DNA of 64,000 bases from Chryseobacterium flavum (GCF_003385595.1 NZ_QNUE01000007.1:186001-250000), one strand, 5' to 3'. Shown: positions 44,380-52,714, counted from the stretch's first letter. The notes: generated by a model not told the origin, from the sequence alone. Translations and numbers: made by a program.

Positions 44380-46035
44380 TTATTGTAGAATGAAACCTGC
44401 ATAATTATTTTTTACAACCTCTTCGCACTTGGCAATATAATTCGGCATACCAGCGATATAGGCCATAAAAACCCTTGGTTTTCCGGGAACATTGGCGCCT
44501 ACATACCATGAATCTCCTCTTGAAACAAACAGAGGTTTTGCCACATCAATACAATGCTGTACCCATTTATCTTCCTCTGCAAGCTCAGGCTCGATGGTCA
44601 ATTTATTTGCTGCTTTCATATACTGTATACACTGGCTTACCCATTCTACATGTTGTTCAATGGCTAAGACCATATTACAGAATACTGAAGGGCTTCCGGC
44701 TCCGGCTATCATAAACATATTCGGAAAATTATTGCTCATCAGCCCGAGATATGTTCTTGGCCCCTGACTCCATTTTTCTTTTAAGATTTCTCCCTGTTTG
44801 CCTGCAATGTCGATCTTATTAATTGCTCCCGTCATGGCATCAAATCCTGTAGCACAGACAATGACATCATATTCATAATCTCTCTCTGTTGTTCTTATTC
44901 CATTTTCATAAAATTCAGTGATGGGTTCTTGATTGACATCCACTATATCGACATTTTCCCGGTTAAAGGTTTGGTAATAGTTGGTGTCAATGACAGGTCT
45001 TCTGTCTGCATAATGTTTTGACTTTGGAATCAGTGCTGCAGCTTTTTTTGGATCTTTTACAAGCTTTCGGATTCTTTCGTTTAAATATTCGCGCAATCGG
45101 GCATCTGTGTTTTCGTCATATTGGATATCAGGAAAATTGGTTACAAAGCCCAGACCAGTTCCCAGATACTTTTCTTCCATCATCTGATGCACTTCTTCTT
45201 TCGAAAACGAGCCTAATGTTCTGTCCGGTTCTTTTTTATTTTCAGTCAGCGCCTCGGTTACAGATTCCACGGTAGGGTTTGAATTAAAAAGTATTCCACC
45301 CCAGGTTTCACGGGCTTTTTTCCGGATTCTGGAATAGTTCTCTTTCACTGCTTTTGTAAATGGTGGTGTCAGAAGCTGATTTCCGGCCGGAAGAGTGTAA
45401 TTGGAATCCTTGATAAATACTGTTAGCTTTTCAGCATCTTGCGCAATGACAGGAATGGACTGAATCCCTGAAGAACCTGTACCAATGACAGCGACTCTTT
45501 TTCCTTTAAAATCTACCGGTGTAACAGGCCAGTCACCGGTATGATAAAATTCGCCTTTAAAGTCATTCATATTTTTAAAATCAGGGAGCCGCGGAACCGA
45601 TAAACTTCCAGTGGCCAGGATAAAGTATGAGGCTTCAAAGATCTTACCGTCGTCGGTGTGCACTGACCATATTTTTTTCTCTTCAAGATATTCTGCCTTT
45701 ACAACTCTGGTGTTGAAAAGAATATTCTTTTTAACATCAAAACGATCTGCTACATGCTGGATATATTTGAGTATTTCCGGCTGGGCCGAATATTTCTCCG
45801 ACCAGGTCCATTCCTGTTCCAGCTCCTTAGAAAAAGAATAACTATATTCCACACTGGGCACATCGCAGCGTGCTCCGGGATATCTGTTCCAGTACCAGGT
45901 TCCTCCTACATCCTCTCCGGCCTCTATTGTCTGAACGGACAATCCGTTTTCTCGAAGTTGATATGTTAGATAGACACCGGCAAAGCCTGCGCCAACAACC
46001 AATACGTCAATTTTTTTCACATTTAGTTCATCCAT
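44380..46035 (-). CDS. Baeyer-Villiger flavin monooxygenase (cyclohexanone monooxygenase-like)
   Basis: 551 aa. FAD-binding VVGAGFAGVYLTYQL at the N-terminus, NADPH-binding VIGTGSSGIQSIP at about 183-195, and between them the BVMO fingerprint FKGEFYHTGDWP (FxGxxxHxxxWP) and the second ATG-rich CATGFDAMTGAI. It inserts an oxygen beside a ketone to give an ester or lactone. The length and motifs match type I BVMOs such as CHMO. The neighbouring dehydrogenase makes the ketone and the esterase opens the product, so the substrate is probably a cyclic or long-chain ketone. Confidence 0.93.
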   Translation of the reverse strand: MDELNVKKIDVLVVGAGFAGVYLTYQLRENGLSVQTIEAGEDVGGTWYWNRYPGARCDVPSVEYSYSFSKELEQEWTWSEKYSAQPEILKYIQHVADRFDVKKNILFNTRVVKAEYLEEKKIWSVHTDDGKIFEASYFILATGSLSVPRLPDFKNMNDFKGEFYHTGDWPVTPVDFKGKRVAVIGTGSSGIQSIPVIAQDAEKLTVFIKDSNYTLPAGNQLLTPPFTKAVKENYSRIRKKARETWGGILFNSNPTVESVTEALTENKKEPDRTLGSFSKEEVHQMMEEKYLGTGLGFVTNFPDIQYDENTDARLREYLNERIRKLVKDPKKAAALIPKSKHYADRRPVIDTNYYQTFNRENVDIVDVNQEPITEFYENGIRTTERDYEYDVIVCATGFDAMTGAINKIDIAGKQGEILKEKWSQGPRTYLGLMSNNFPNMFMIAGAGSPSVFCNMVLAIEQHVEWVSQCIQYMKAANKLTIEPELAEEDKWVQHCIDVAKPLFVSRGDSWYVGANVPGKPRVFMAYIAGMPNYIAKCEEVVKNNYAGFILQ

Positions 46036-46065
46036 GATTTGTTATGTTTTATTATTAATGACAAT

Positions 46066-46989
46066 TCATTTAATATTTAATATCTGACTGGAAATAATGT
46101 CATGGGCATTTTGGCTTGAAGGAGAAATATCTACCCATGTAAAAAATCCGTGCATCTGTCCCTCAAACCTCTTATAAGTTACAGGAACCCCTGATTTTAT
46201 GAGTCTTACGGCATAATCTTCACCTTCCTGACATAAAGGATCGTACTCAGCTGTGATAATAACCGTTTTAGGCAGTCCGCTCAGATTCTTCGCATAAATG
46301 GGAGAAACATAGGGGTCTTTCCGCTTGTTTGGATCAGGAACATAATGATTCCAGAACCATTTCATATCTTCTTTGGAAATGAGAAGCTGGGCTCCATAAG
46401 CGTTGTAAGATTCATTGTCAAAATTATCTCCAGTAACGGGACATGCCAATATCTGACAGGCAATTTCAGGGCCTCCTGAATCTCTGGCCCGAAGAGCAGT
46501 AACGGCAGCCAGGTTTGCACCGGCGCTTTCGCCACAGATAATTAGGGGAAGAGTTTCTCCGGCAATCTTTTCCATATTTTCTGTTACCCATAAAAGAGCG
46601 TTATAGGCGTCATCAGCAGGAATAGGATAAGGGTTTTCAGGGGCTTTACGATAATCAGCCACAACAACAATGCTTTTTGTTTTTTTTGCCAGATACGAAG
46701 CATAGGAAATATAACCTGAAGCCTTTCCAACGACCCAACCACCGCCATGATAGAAAATAATTACGGAAGTGGGCTTTTCAAAAGGTGTAATGACGTAAAC
46801 TTCATTCTGGCCGCCAGATACAGGAATAAGATGTTTTTTGACTGTTTTTATCTGGGACTCATGATCTACTGCTGATGAATTGGAGTCGTAAATGAGCCGT
46901 GCCTGCTCCGGCGTACATGTATGGAAGGGAACAGCTCCATATGCTCTCATTTGAGCCAGCACATTTTGGGAAATAGTGTCTAAGTTCAT
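46066..46989 (-). CDS. HSL-family alpha/beta hydrolase (esterase/lactonase)
   Basis: 307 aa. Oxyanion motif IIFYHGGGWVVGKASGY at about 78-94 (HGGG), nucleophile ICGESAGANLAAVT with GxSxG Ser, and TAEYDPLCQEGEDY Asp, then QMHGFFTW His. This is the hormone-sensitive-lipase group of esterases. The start abuts a long inverted repeat, 1 bp upstream. With the BVMO it would cleave the ester or lactone formed. Thirty bp from the BVMO gene, same operon. Confidence 0.92.
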   Translation of the reverse strand: MNLDTISQNVLAQMRAYGAVPFHTCTPEQARLIYDSNSSAVDHESQIKTVKKHLIPVSGGQNEVYVITPFEKPTSVIIFYHGGGWVVGKASGYISYASYLAKKTKSIVVVADYRKAPENPYPIPADDAYNALLWVTENMEKIAGETLPLIICGESAGANLAAVTALRARDSGGPEIACQILACPVTGDNFDNESYNAYGAQLLISKEDMKWFWNHYVPDPNKRKDPYVSPIYAKNLSGLPKTVIITAEYDPLCQEGEDYAVRLIKSGVPVTYKRFEGQMHGFFTWVDISPSSQNAHDIISSQILNIK

Positions 46990-46990
46990 A

Positions 46991-47025
46991 ATTCAATCTG
47001 TATTAATATCTGATACAAATTGAAT
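46991..47025. promoter_or_regulatory. Long inverted repeat at the esterase start
   Basis: Arms of 13 bp (ATTCAATCTGTAT at 46991-47003 and ATACAAATTGAAT at 47013-47025) pair at 12 of 13 positions around a 9-bp spacer. It lies directly before the start codon on the minus strand, so it may be an operator or an mRNA hairpin controlling translation. Confidence 0.55.
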
Positions 47026-47055
47026 CAATTAATCCTCTTTTTGTTTGACATTTTT

Positions 47056-47085
47056 TCCTCAATTTTTGATATTTCCTCCTCAATT
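47056..47085 (+). promoter_or_regulatory. Tandem direct repeats, likely AraC operator
   Basis: TCCTCAATT at 47056-47064 and again at 47077-47085, 21 bp apart (two helical turns), between the divergent esterase and AraC genes. Such spacing fits AraC-type dimers. Confidence 0.5.
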
Positions 47086-47163
47086 ATCCTTCATTTTTTT
47101 TTACTATTTTTAATAGTACAATCCGTATATCCATATGAGAAATAACAATTTAAGTAATCAATT

Positions 47164-48051
47164 ATGAATAATGTAAGAAAAATTCCTTCCCTGAAAATGG
47201 ATGATTTTATAATGCGATTGATGAAACGCTGGAACACGAAAGGCTTTTTTATCAATTGTCAGGATATTCATGATACTTTTAATCCGCGTCCTTTCAGAGC
47301 TGAGTACTATGCAATTGGGGTCTGTACAGCTGGGTTTGCCAGGGTTATGATTAATGGGGAAGAATTGCTCTATGATAAAAACTCATGTGCTGTACTTTTA
47401 CCCAGTACGGTCTCAGAAGTACTTGAAGTCTCGGGGGATTATCAGGCAATGAGTGTTTATTTCGAAAAGGAATTTCTGCTGAATGATACAAACGGATATT
47501 TGTTTGACAAATACCAATTGATGAACAGAAAAGGAATTCCATATATAAAAATTGAAGATCAGGAAACTCGTCTGGTTACTGAATATCTTCAAAGGTTACG
47601 CTCAAAAATGGAGGATATTGATCATCTCTTTAGGGATTCTATCATCAGGAGCCAGCTGGTGAGTTTGATAAGTGAACTGGAACACATGTATCTGTTGAAT
47701 GATATGTCGGCTCCCAGATTAAATCCCCGGATAGGAAGGGAGAAAATTTTATCGGACTTTAAGAAACTCTTAAAAGAATGTTTCAAAAAAGAACATCACA
47801 CTTCTTTTTATGCAGATGCTCTAAACATCAGTACAAAATACCTGAATGAAATACTTAAAGAGACGACAGGGAAAACAACCAAGAACCTGATCAGTGAGGC
47901 CCTGTTAACAGAAGCTAAAATTCTTCTTCGTACCGGACGCTTTAATGTATCGGAAGTAGCAGTCGCCCTGGAATATGATAATCTTGAAGTTTTCAGCCGT
48001 TTCTTTAAAAAGCATACCGGGATGAGTCCTTTACAATATAAAAGGTCTTAA
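47164..48051 (+). CDS. AraC family regulator divergent from the BVMO cluster
   Basis: 295 aa. N-terminal cupin-like domain (AEYYAIGVCTAGFARVMING, AVLLPSTVSEVLEVSGDYQA), then AraC HTHs (YADALNISTKYLNEILKETT, TKNLISEALLTEAKILLRTG, VALEYDNLEVFSRFFKKHTG). In Acinetobacter cyclohexanol loci an AraC regulator (ChnR) sits next to the BVMO genes; the same layout here suggests activation by the substrate. The stop codon falls exactly at a junction with unrelated polymerase sequence. Confidence 0.92.
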   Translation: MNNVRKIPSLKMDDFIMRLMKRWNTKGFFINCQDIHDTFNPRPFRAEYYAIGVCTAGFARVMINGEELLYDKNSCAVLLPSTVSEVLEVSGDYQAMSVYFEKEFLLNDTNGYLFDKYQLMNRKGIPYIKIEDQETRLVTEYLQRLRSKMEDIDHLFRDSIIRSQLVSLISELEHMYLLNDMSAPRLNPRIGREKILSDFKKLLKECFKKEHHTSFYADALNISTKYLNEILKETTGKTTKNLISEALLTEAKILLRTGRFNVSEVAVALEYDNLEVFSRFFKKHTGMSPLQYKRS

Positions 48052-48582
48052 TCTTTCCAGTGATCTAAAACGGGAACAGTTTGAGGATGCTTTTGATGAA
48101 ATTGAACTCATTGGTTTTCCTGTTTCATGCAGCCCTTTTGATCTGTTAAAGACCCGATACAGAGGTTCTGTTTTTGTAAAAGATTTATTGAAATTTCATA
48201 AGCAGCAGGTTAAAATGCTGGCTTACCTGATCTCAAGAAAGCATGTTCCGACAAAAAAGGGGACTATGTATTTCGGAACCTGGATTGATGTGAACGGAGA
48301 TTATTTTGACACGGCTCATTTCCCTGACAGCCTGAAGCAGTATGACTTTCAGGGCGCGGATGTTATTTGCTTCTGGGAACCGTGGAAGTCGATTTTCATT
48401 TTCCAACCGTTACCATTCATAAAATGGCAAAGATGTCTATGTTTCCTGATCCCCGTTATGCATATGATAAAGAAAAACAATACGATATCCACAGGCAGAT
48501 TAAGGAAGATGTAAGCATGACTTATAGAAAATCTTATCCGCAGGCGCATGAGATTAGGCTGCCAAGACATAGGATACAATAA
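48050..48582 (+). pseudogene. C-terminal fragment of a DnaE-type DNA polymerase III alpha
   Basis: In the frame starting at 48050 the text reads NLSSDLKREQFEDAFDEIEL, then GFPVSCSPFDLLKTRYRGSV, VKMLAYLISRKHVPTKKGTM and YFGTWIDVNGDYFDTAHFPD, i.e. the OB-fold and end of a PolIII alpha. A one-base loss near 48372 shifts the frame (LGTVEVDFHFPTVTIHKMAK continues in another frame until TAG-like stop at 48582). The N-terminal bulk is absent. Next to alkB it is probably the mutagenic ImuC/DnaE2 type, but the core dnaE cannot be ruled out by text alone. Confidence 0.8.
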
Positions 48583-48611
48583 TAATTGTAAAATTTTTGA
48601 GAGTAAGAAGT

Positions 48612-49210
48612 ATGAATCAGTTGAGTTTATTTGATACAGAAGAATTCTATGAATTTCCAAAAAACCTTTTGGAATATAAAGAACATTTTCTAAGTAAGAC
48701 AGAAGCCGATCAGTTAAAAGATAAGCTGCTCAATACCGCTCCCTGGGAACAGCGTACACAGAAAATGTATGATAAAACGGTATTGACACCACGATTAACA
48801 ACTTGGTACGGAGATTCAAAAGATTATGGATCTTGAGAAGAGAAAAGACCAACGAATCTGTGGACTCCTGAACTGTTATCACTGAAGAACAGGAGTTTGG
48901 CTGTCAGTTTAATGGAGTCTTGCTGAATCTCTACAGAAATCAAAATGATTCGGTGGCATGGCACAGGGATAAAGAAAGCAGATATGGAAAACGGTCTGTT
49001 ATTGCCTCTATTAGCCTCGGACAAACCAGAAGTTTTGATTTTAGGAAAAAAGACCACCATGCCAGTAAATATAGCTTACCGCTTCCTCACGGTTCACTGC
49101 TCATTATGAAAGGTGATTTACAGGAAAACTGGGAACATCGGATTGCCAAATCACCAATACCCATGAAAGAGCGGATTAATCTGACATTTAGATTAGTTCT
49201 TAATTCTTAG
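48612..49210 (+). pseudogene. alkB: Broken 2OG-Fe(II) dioxygenase AlkB
   Basis: MNQLSLFDTEEFYEFPKNLL starts a typical AlkB; the second part has NLYRNQNDSVAWHRDKE with the HxD iron ligands and ends ERINLTFRLVL with the 2OG-binding Arg. A TGA at 48834-48836 (following DSKDYGS) and a frameshift around 48880 (EEQEFGCQFNGVLLN resumes in another frame) split it. Two independent lesions make loss of function almost certain. It repaired alkylated bases and forms a damage-repair pair with the polymerase fragment. Confidence 0.85.
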
Positions 49211-50373
49211 TTTTTTGATTTGAGTACTGAATAAATTGTTTGCAATGTAAGTTTTGACGGATCCATATTCCATAAAGGCTGGCTTTTATTAACAATGACC
49301 CATGTTTTACTATGGATGTCAAATTGCTTAATAAAGCAGTAATATACCCATTTGGTAATAGTTATGCAGGTATTCTTTCCTTCATGGCGCACTAAACAAT
49401 AAAGCGAGTAGGTCGTTTCAGTGTTTGGTGACAACATTTGAGAAAGAATCTGCTCCCTAAGGTAAACTGTTCTTCCGTAGGAAGTCCATCCAGCCAATCG
49501 TTTGACACGTCCTTTATTGGAGATAACAAATCGGTTGTCAAAGCCCGGAATAGTTTTCCAGTGTTCACCCGGAAGGTCTTTCAGAGACAAATTCAAACAT
49601 GCAGGAGGCATATTCTGATCAATAGCGGGCTTCCCTAATTTTTTCCATAGAGAAGTATTAAGCAGCTTGGCTGTAATATCTGGTTTACCTGTTACCACAA
49701 AATCCTCTTTGGTTGGAGTGTAGGATTTTAAAAACCAGCGATATCCGCCTGCTGTTAAAAATTCTTTATTGATAACATCCATAATGCTCTCCGGAGCAAT
49801 ACCCAGCTTTTTTTCTGCTGCATACATGTTTTCAAAATCAGAAAGCAACTTTCCTTCAATATTATACTGGCTGACGGCCTGCATATAGATAACTTTACGA
49901 TTTTTTGTTCTGTTCTTCTCAAACTGTTTGAGCCGCAACTTATGGGATGAAATTTTCTTTAAATTCCGGTAATGTGTATGAAGTTTGTTTTCATCTTTGG
50001 TGGTAATAAGAATAGAACGGTCATAATAATCAAATTTTTCTATAAAATGATAATAGACAAGCCGAATTACAGACTTTCTATGTTTGTGGCCGTCTAATGA
50101 TAGAGAGCAATGGACACTATAATTATAATTCTGTAGGTAATTATTGGTATGCTTTACAAAAATCAGTTTCATGATCAGTTCCGGCAGTTTCCATTCTTTA
50201 CCACTAGGAAGAGAAGTAAACCGTTCACGACTTTTTATACGGCCATAGTTAGAAATCATATAATTTTCGTAGTTCTCAATAAGCTTCCATTCTTCGTCCG
50301 GGAGATCTTGTAGAGAAGTATTGTATAAAACTTCTTCTACGTATTGATCCTCAAATTCAGCAGGTAATGTCAT
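49207..50373 (-). CDS. NUMOD4-containing protein without an HNH domain
   Basis: 388 aa from ATG 50373. Two NUMOD4 copies (EEWKLIENYENYMISNYGRI near residue 25; EHWKTIPGFDNRFVISNKGR near 270) and a NUMOD1-like motif between them (YNIEGKLLSDFENMYAAEKK, then GGYRWFLKS). These are DNA-binding modules usually attached to HNH or GIY-YIG homing nucleases; no catalytic motif is seen, and Cys/His clusters are absent. It may be a DNA-binding regulator or a nuclease that lost its catalytic part. It overlaps alkB by 4 bp convergently. Confidence 0.82.
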   Translation of the reverse strand: MTLPAEFEDQYVEEVLYNTSLQDLPDEEWKLIENYENYMISNYGRIKSRERFTSLPSGKEWKLPELIMKLIFVKHTNNYLQNYNYSVHCSLSLDGHKHRKSVIRLVYYHFIEKFDYYDRSILITTKDENKLHTHYRNLKKISSHKLRLKQFEKNRTKNRKVIYMQAVSQYNIEGKLLSDFENMYAAEKKLGIAPESIMDVINKEFLTAGGYRWFLKSYTPTKEDFVVTGKPDITAKLLNTSLWKKLGKPAIDQNMPPACLNLSLKDLPGEHWKTIPGFDNRFVISNKGRVKRLAGWTSYGRTVYLREQILSQMLSPNTETTYSLYCLVRHEGKNTCITITKWVYYCFIKQFDIHSKTWVIVNKSQPLWNMDPSKLTLQTIYSVLKSKN

Positions 50374-50657
50374 ATGCAAACAATTATAGGGAAAATATTG
50401 TGATAATATCTATTTAATAACAAAAATAAAAAACAAATGTAAGCTCCTTTTTTTGGAATTGTGCGCATATTTAAAAATGAGCTTTTTACATTAAGTAAAT
50501 TGTCAGTTTTACAAAATCTACAGCTAAATCAGTAGATGTAAATGAATACCGTTTCAGGAAAAAACTAAACATACAACTTAGTGTGAATTATTTTGTTTTA
50601 TTTCAACATTTTAAATTATTATATTTGTGGAAACTAATACTACGTTTATTAATAAGA

Positions 50658-51281
50658 ATGAAAATATTTGAAGTTGAAAGTAAACTAGAAACTAATTTAA
50701 AACAGTTGGAGTTTTATTATGAACTGTTCGATAAACTTGAAAGTAAATATTCCTTTTTGATTGTAATTTATTCCTTCATATTTCTGTACACAATTGAATT
50801 ATTTAAATTTTTTATTGAAGTTAAATTTCTTGATATAAATATAATATTTACTTTATTATTTGCGTTGTTTGTAATTTTGTTAACAGTATCATTAGTCCTC
50901 ACATACCAATTACAGAAACCGATTGATATTTATTATACTCATGAACCTAATTATTATTATAATGATATTTTAAATGAATACAAAAAAAAATTAAATATCG
51001 GAGACGACATAAATGAAGATCAGGAATATTTATTGAATGAGTATGTAAATATCACATACCTTCAAGAGCAAGAAATTGCGCTTTCAAAGAATATTAAAGC
51101 TTATAGAAGTAAACGAAAAAAGTATTACCATAACTTCAATGTAATTTTAGTTACATTGATTCTATATGTTATTACATCGAGTTTTGTTATATTTGAAAAG
51201 AGAAAAGAAAACAATTCATTTGATCTTAAAAATTATAAAGAAATTATTAACTATTTAAATTCAAGTAAAGATGGCAGATAA
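50658..51281 (+). CDS. Three-helix membrane protein of unknown family
   Basis: 207 aa from ATG 50658. Hydrophobic helices at about residues 32-52 (FLIVIYSFIFLYTIELF), 60-83 (INIIFTLLFALFVILLTVSL) and 155-175 (NVILVTLILYVITSSFVIF), with a charged helical cytoplasmic part between the second and third (YKKKLNIGDDINEDQEYLLN). No family is recognised. Strong AT bias suggests transfer. The overlap with the 43-aa gene resembles toxin-immunity or effector pairs, but that is speculation. Confidence 0.65.
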   Translation: MKIFEVESKLETNLKQLEFYYELFDKLESKYSFLIVIYSFIFLYTIELFKFFIEVKFLDINIIFTLLFALFVILLTVSLVLTYQLQKPIDIYYTHEPNYYYNDILNEYKKKLNIGDDINEDQEYLLNEYVNITYLQEQEIALSKNIKAYRSKRKKYYHNFNVILVTLILYVITSSFVIFEKRKENNSFDLKNYKEIINYLNSSKDGR

Positions 51282-51402
51282 ACCAAAAGTGGATCCTAAA
51301 ATGATTATTACAAGTGATCCAATAGCAATAAAACAAGGTGGTGTAACATCTACTCCAAAGGAAACTATTAGACAAATTCCTAAAATTCCTAAAACAAAAT
51401 AA
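51271..51402 (+). CDS. 43-aa protein overlapping the membrane protein gene
   Basis: ATG at 51271 lies inside the last codons of the upstream gene; 43 codons to TAA at 51400-51402, immediately before a strong terminator. The product is MADKPKVDPKMIITSDPIAI then KQGGVTSTPKETIRQIPKIP, KTK: hydrophilic, Lys/Pro-rich, no family. The overlap and the terminator placed right after support a real coupled gene. Confidence 0.6.
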   Translation: MADKPKVDPKMIITSDPIAIKQGGVTSTPKETIRQIPKIPKTK

Positions 51403-51403
51403 T

Positions 51404-51433
51404 AAAAACAGCCTTTAGTTAAAGGCTGTTTTT
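51404..51433 (+). terminator. Terminator after the 43-aa gene
   Basis: 13-bp stem AAAAACAGCCTTT/AAAGGCTGTTTTT with a 4-nt loop. Confidence 0.9.
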
Positions 51434-51959
51434 ATTATTTTGATAGTTATCGGAAACTGTTTTCCAAATATGTTCTTACCTTCATTATTTAATGGAAGTT
51501 TAAATGATGTTAAATCGATGCCATGTGTATGGTTTATATTTTTAATTCTTCATTGATCTTGGCTCTCCGAAATAGATCTTTATATTATCACTTAAAAAGT
51601 TTAATTCATGAGGTTTCTCAATGCCGATTAAGTACTTCTTAAATCAATGTGTTCATTGTCTTGGACAATAATGGTTCTATTTCGAAGTTAACTCTTTTCT
51701 TTAAGTGCAAACTAACGTACTTTATACTAAGAAAATAATCAGAATAATCTTAAATAATCCCATTGATAGGATAGATAATAATCTTGAAATTTCAAAATCA
51801 TTAATGTAATTGCCCGAAATGCAAAATAAAATCATCCTCAAATTTAATACTATAAAATATCATTCATTAAAACAAGATATTTATATAACATTCTGATTTT
51901 CAGATAATAATGTAATGGTTTAATCAATTGTTTTTCTTATTTTTGAAAAAAACAAGAAC
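51434..51959. other. Intergenic region with decayed minus-strand frames
   Basis: Two minus-strand fragments lack starts: one at about 51415-51530 (HGIDLTSFKLPLNNEGKNIF, then GKQFPIT) and one at about 51550-51650 (FKKYLIGIEKPHELNFLSDN, then IKIYFGEPRSMKN). They look like the broken end of a gene of unknown family. A -7-like TATTTTTG at 51938-51945 may drive the next gene. Confidence 0.45.
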
Positions 51960-52217
51960 ATGAAAAACTTTAATGTTGCAGATTTGTGGAGCAGGGATAA
52001 AAGGAGCTTGATCATTTTATTCTATATTCCTGCTTTAAGTATGGTTTACCATATCTCTGCTATTTCATTTAAGGTATATACCTTCTTTTTTATTATGGGA
52101 ATGTTATGCCTTACTGTATTAAATCTAAGTAAGAATACTACTTTTAAAAGACTTGCATTTTCATTTATAGGTGGATTATTCTTATTTTTGCTAGGATTTT
52201 TACTTTATAGTATGTAA
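51960..52217 (+). CDS. 85-aa small membrane protein
   Basis: Three hydrophobic stretches (LIILFYIPALSMVYHISAIS, VYTFFFIMGMLCLTVLNLS, LAFSFIGGLFLFLLGFLLYS) after a short charged head (MKNFNVADLWSRDKRS). No family recognised. It stands alone between AT-rich regions. Confidence 0.6.
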   Translation: MKNFNVADLWSRDKRSLIILFYIPALSMVYHISAISFKVYTFFFIMGMLCLTVLNLSKNTTFKRLAFSFIGGLFLFLLGFLLYSM

Positions 52218-52378
52218 AAGTTTATGTAAAGTATTGATAGGCTGATCTGAATAGATCACTGCTAAAGCCAATAATGAATTTCCGTAAAAATACGGTGACT
52301 AATGTCTTTAAGGATTCATTACTTTTGGTTCATGATTTTAACGATACACAGCGTAAGCTATCATATTGGTTACTGAAA

Positions 52379-52476
52379 ACCGCTAATTTTCAAAAGGAAA
52401 CCCAATAGATAGACTTACGCCCGTGCCCTCATATGGGCGTGGGCTGAGTCTTTCTGGTTTCCTGGTTCTTAGCGGT
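52379..52476 (+). ncRNA. 98-nt structured hairpin upstream of the RHS operon
   Basis: Nested stems in register: ACCGCTAA (52379) with TTAGCGGT (52469); GGAAACC (52396) with GGTTTCC (52456); GACT (52412) with AGTC (52447); GCCC/GGGC twice (52419/52441 and 52425/52435) around loop TCATAT, with symmetric GT/GT internal loops. No T tract follows, so it is not a terminator. It may be a stable RNA, a leader element or a recombination site. Strand is given for the downstream genes only. Confidence 0.5.
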
Positions 52477-52560
52477 ACCACAGTAACAGATTGGCTTCAG
52501 TTCCACGCCTTTCGTTTTTGATCATAAAATTTGTAGGATGCTAAGCAATTATATTTAAAT

Positions 52561-52595
52561 GCGACACAATTTGTCGCTATGCGTTAGTAGTTTTG
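52561..52595 (+). promoter_or_regulatory. Promoter and dyad of the RHS operon
   Basis: TAGTTTTG (52588-52595) matches the -7 consensus. Upstream, GCGACA-caatt-TGTCGC (52561-52577) is a perfect 6-bp inverted repeat that could bind a regulator; the TTTG within it is only 14 bp from the -7 box, so activator dependence is possible. Confidence 0.55.
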
Positions 52596-52623
52596 TATTA
52601 GATCACATTTAAAAACTATTTCT

Positions 52624-52665
52624 ATGAAAACACATTGTTTATTATGGTGGAACCGGCCACCTTAA
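52624..52665 (+). CDS. 13-residue leader peptide MKTHCLLWWNRPP
   Basis: A short ATG frame 29 bp after the -7 box, followed 21 bp later by an attenuator-like hairpin and then the first structural gene. The product has WW and PP pairs, both good ribosome-stalling signals. The codons TGGTGG and a GGTGG/CCACC RNA pairing overlap the stall site. Regulation by stalling is inferred, not shown. Confidence 0.5.
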   Translation: MKTHCLLWWNRPP

Positions 52666-52685
52666 AGCCCATACATACAAATGGT

Positions 52686-52714
52686 ATTCCCGTTTTTGGG
52701 AATTAAATCTTTTT
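52686..52714 (+). terminator. Attenuator-like hairpin after the leader peptide
   Basis: ATTCCC/GGGAAT with a GTTTTT loop, then TAAATC and five Ts. Weak as a terminator, but well placed between leader and first gene. Confidence 0.45.

Noticed and set aside
48188-48514. 108-codon frame as an independent gene
   Set aside because: It is the middle of a frameshifted DNA polymerase III alpha fragment; its end is out of frame with the homology.
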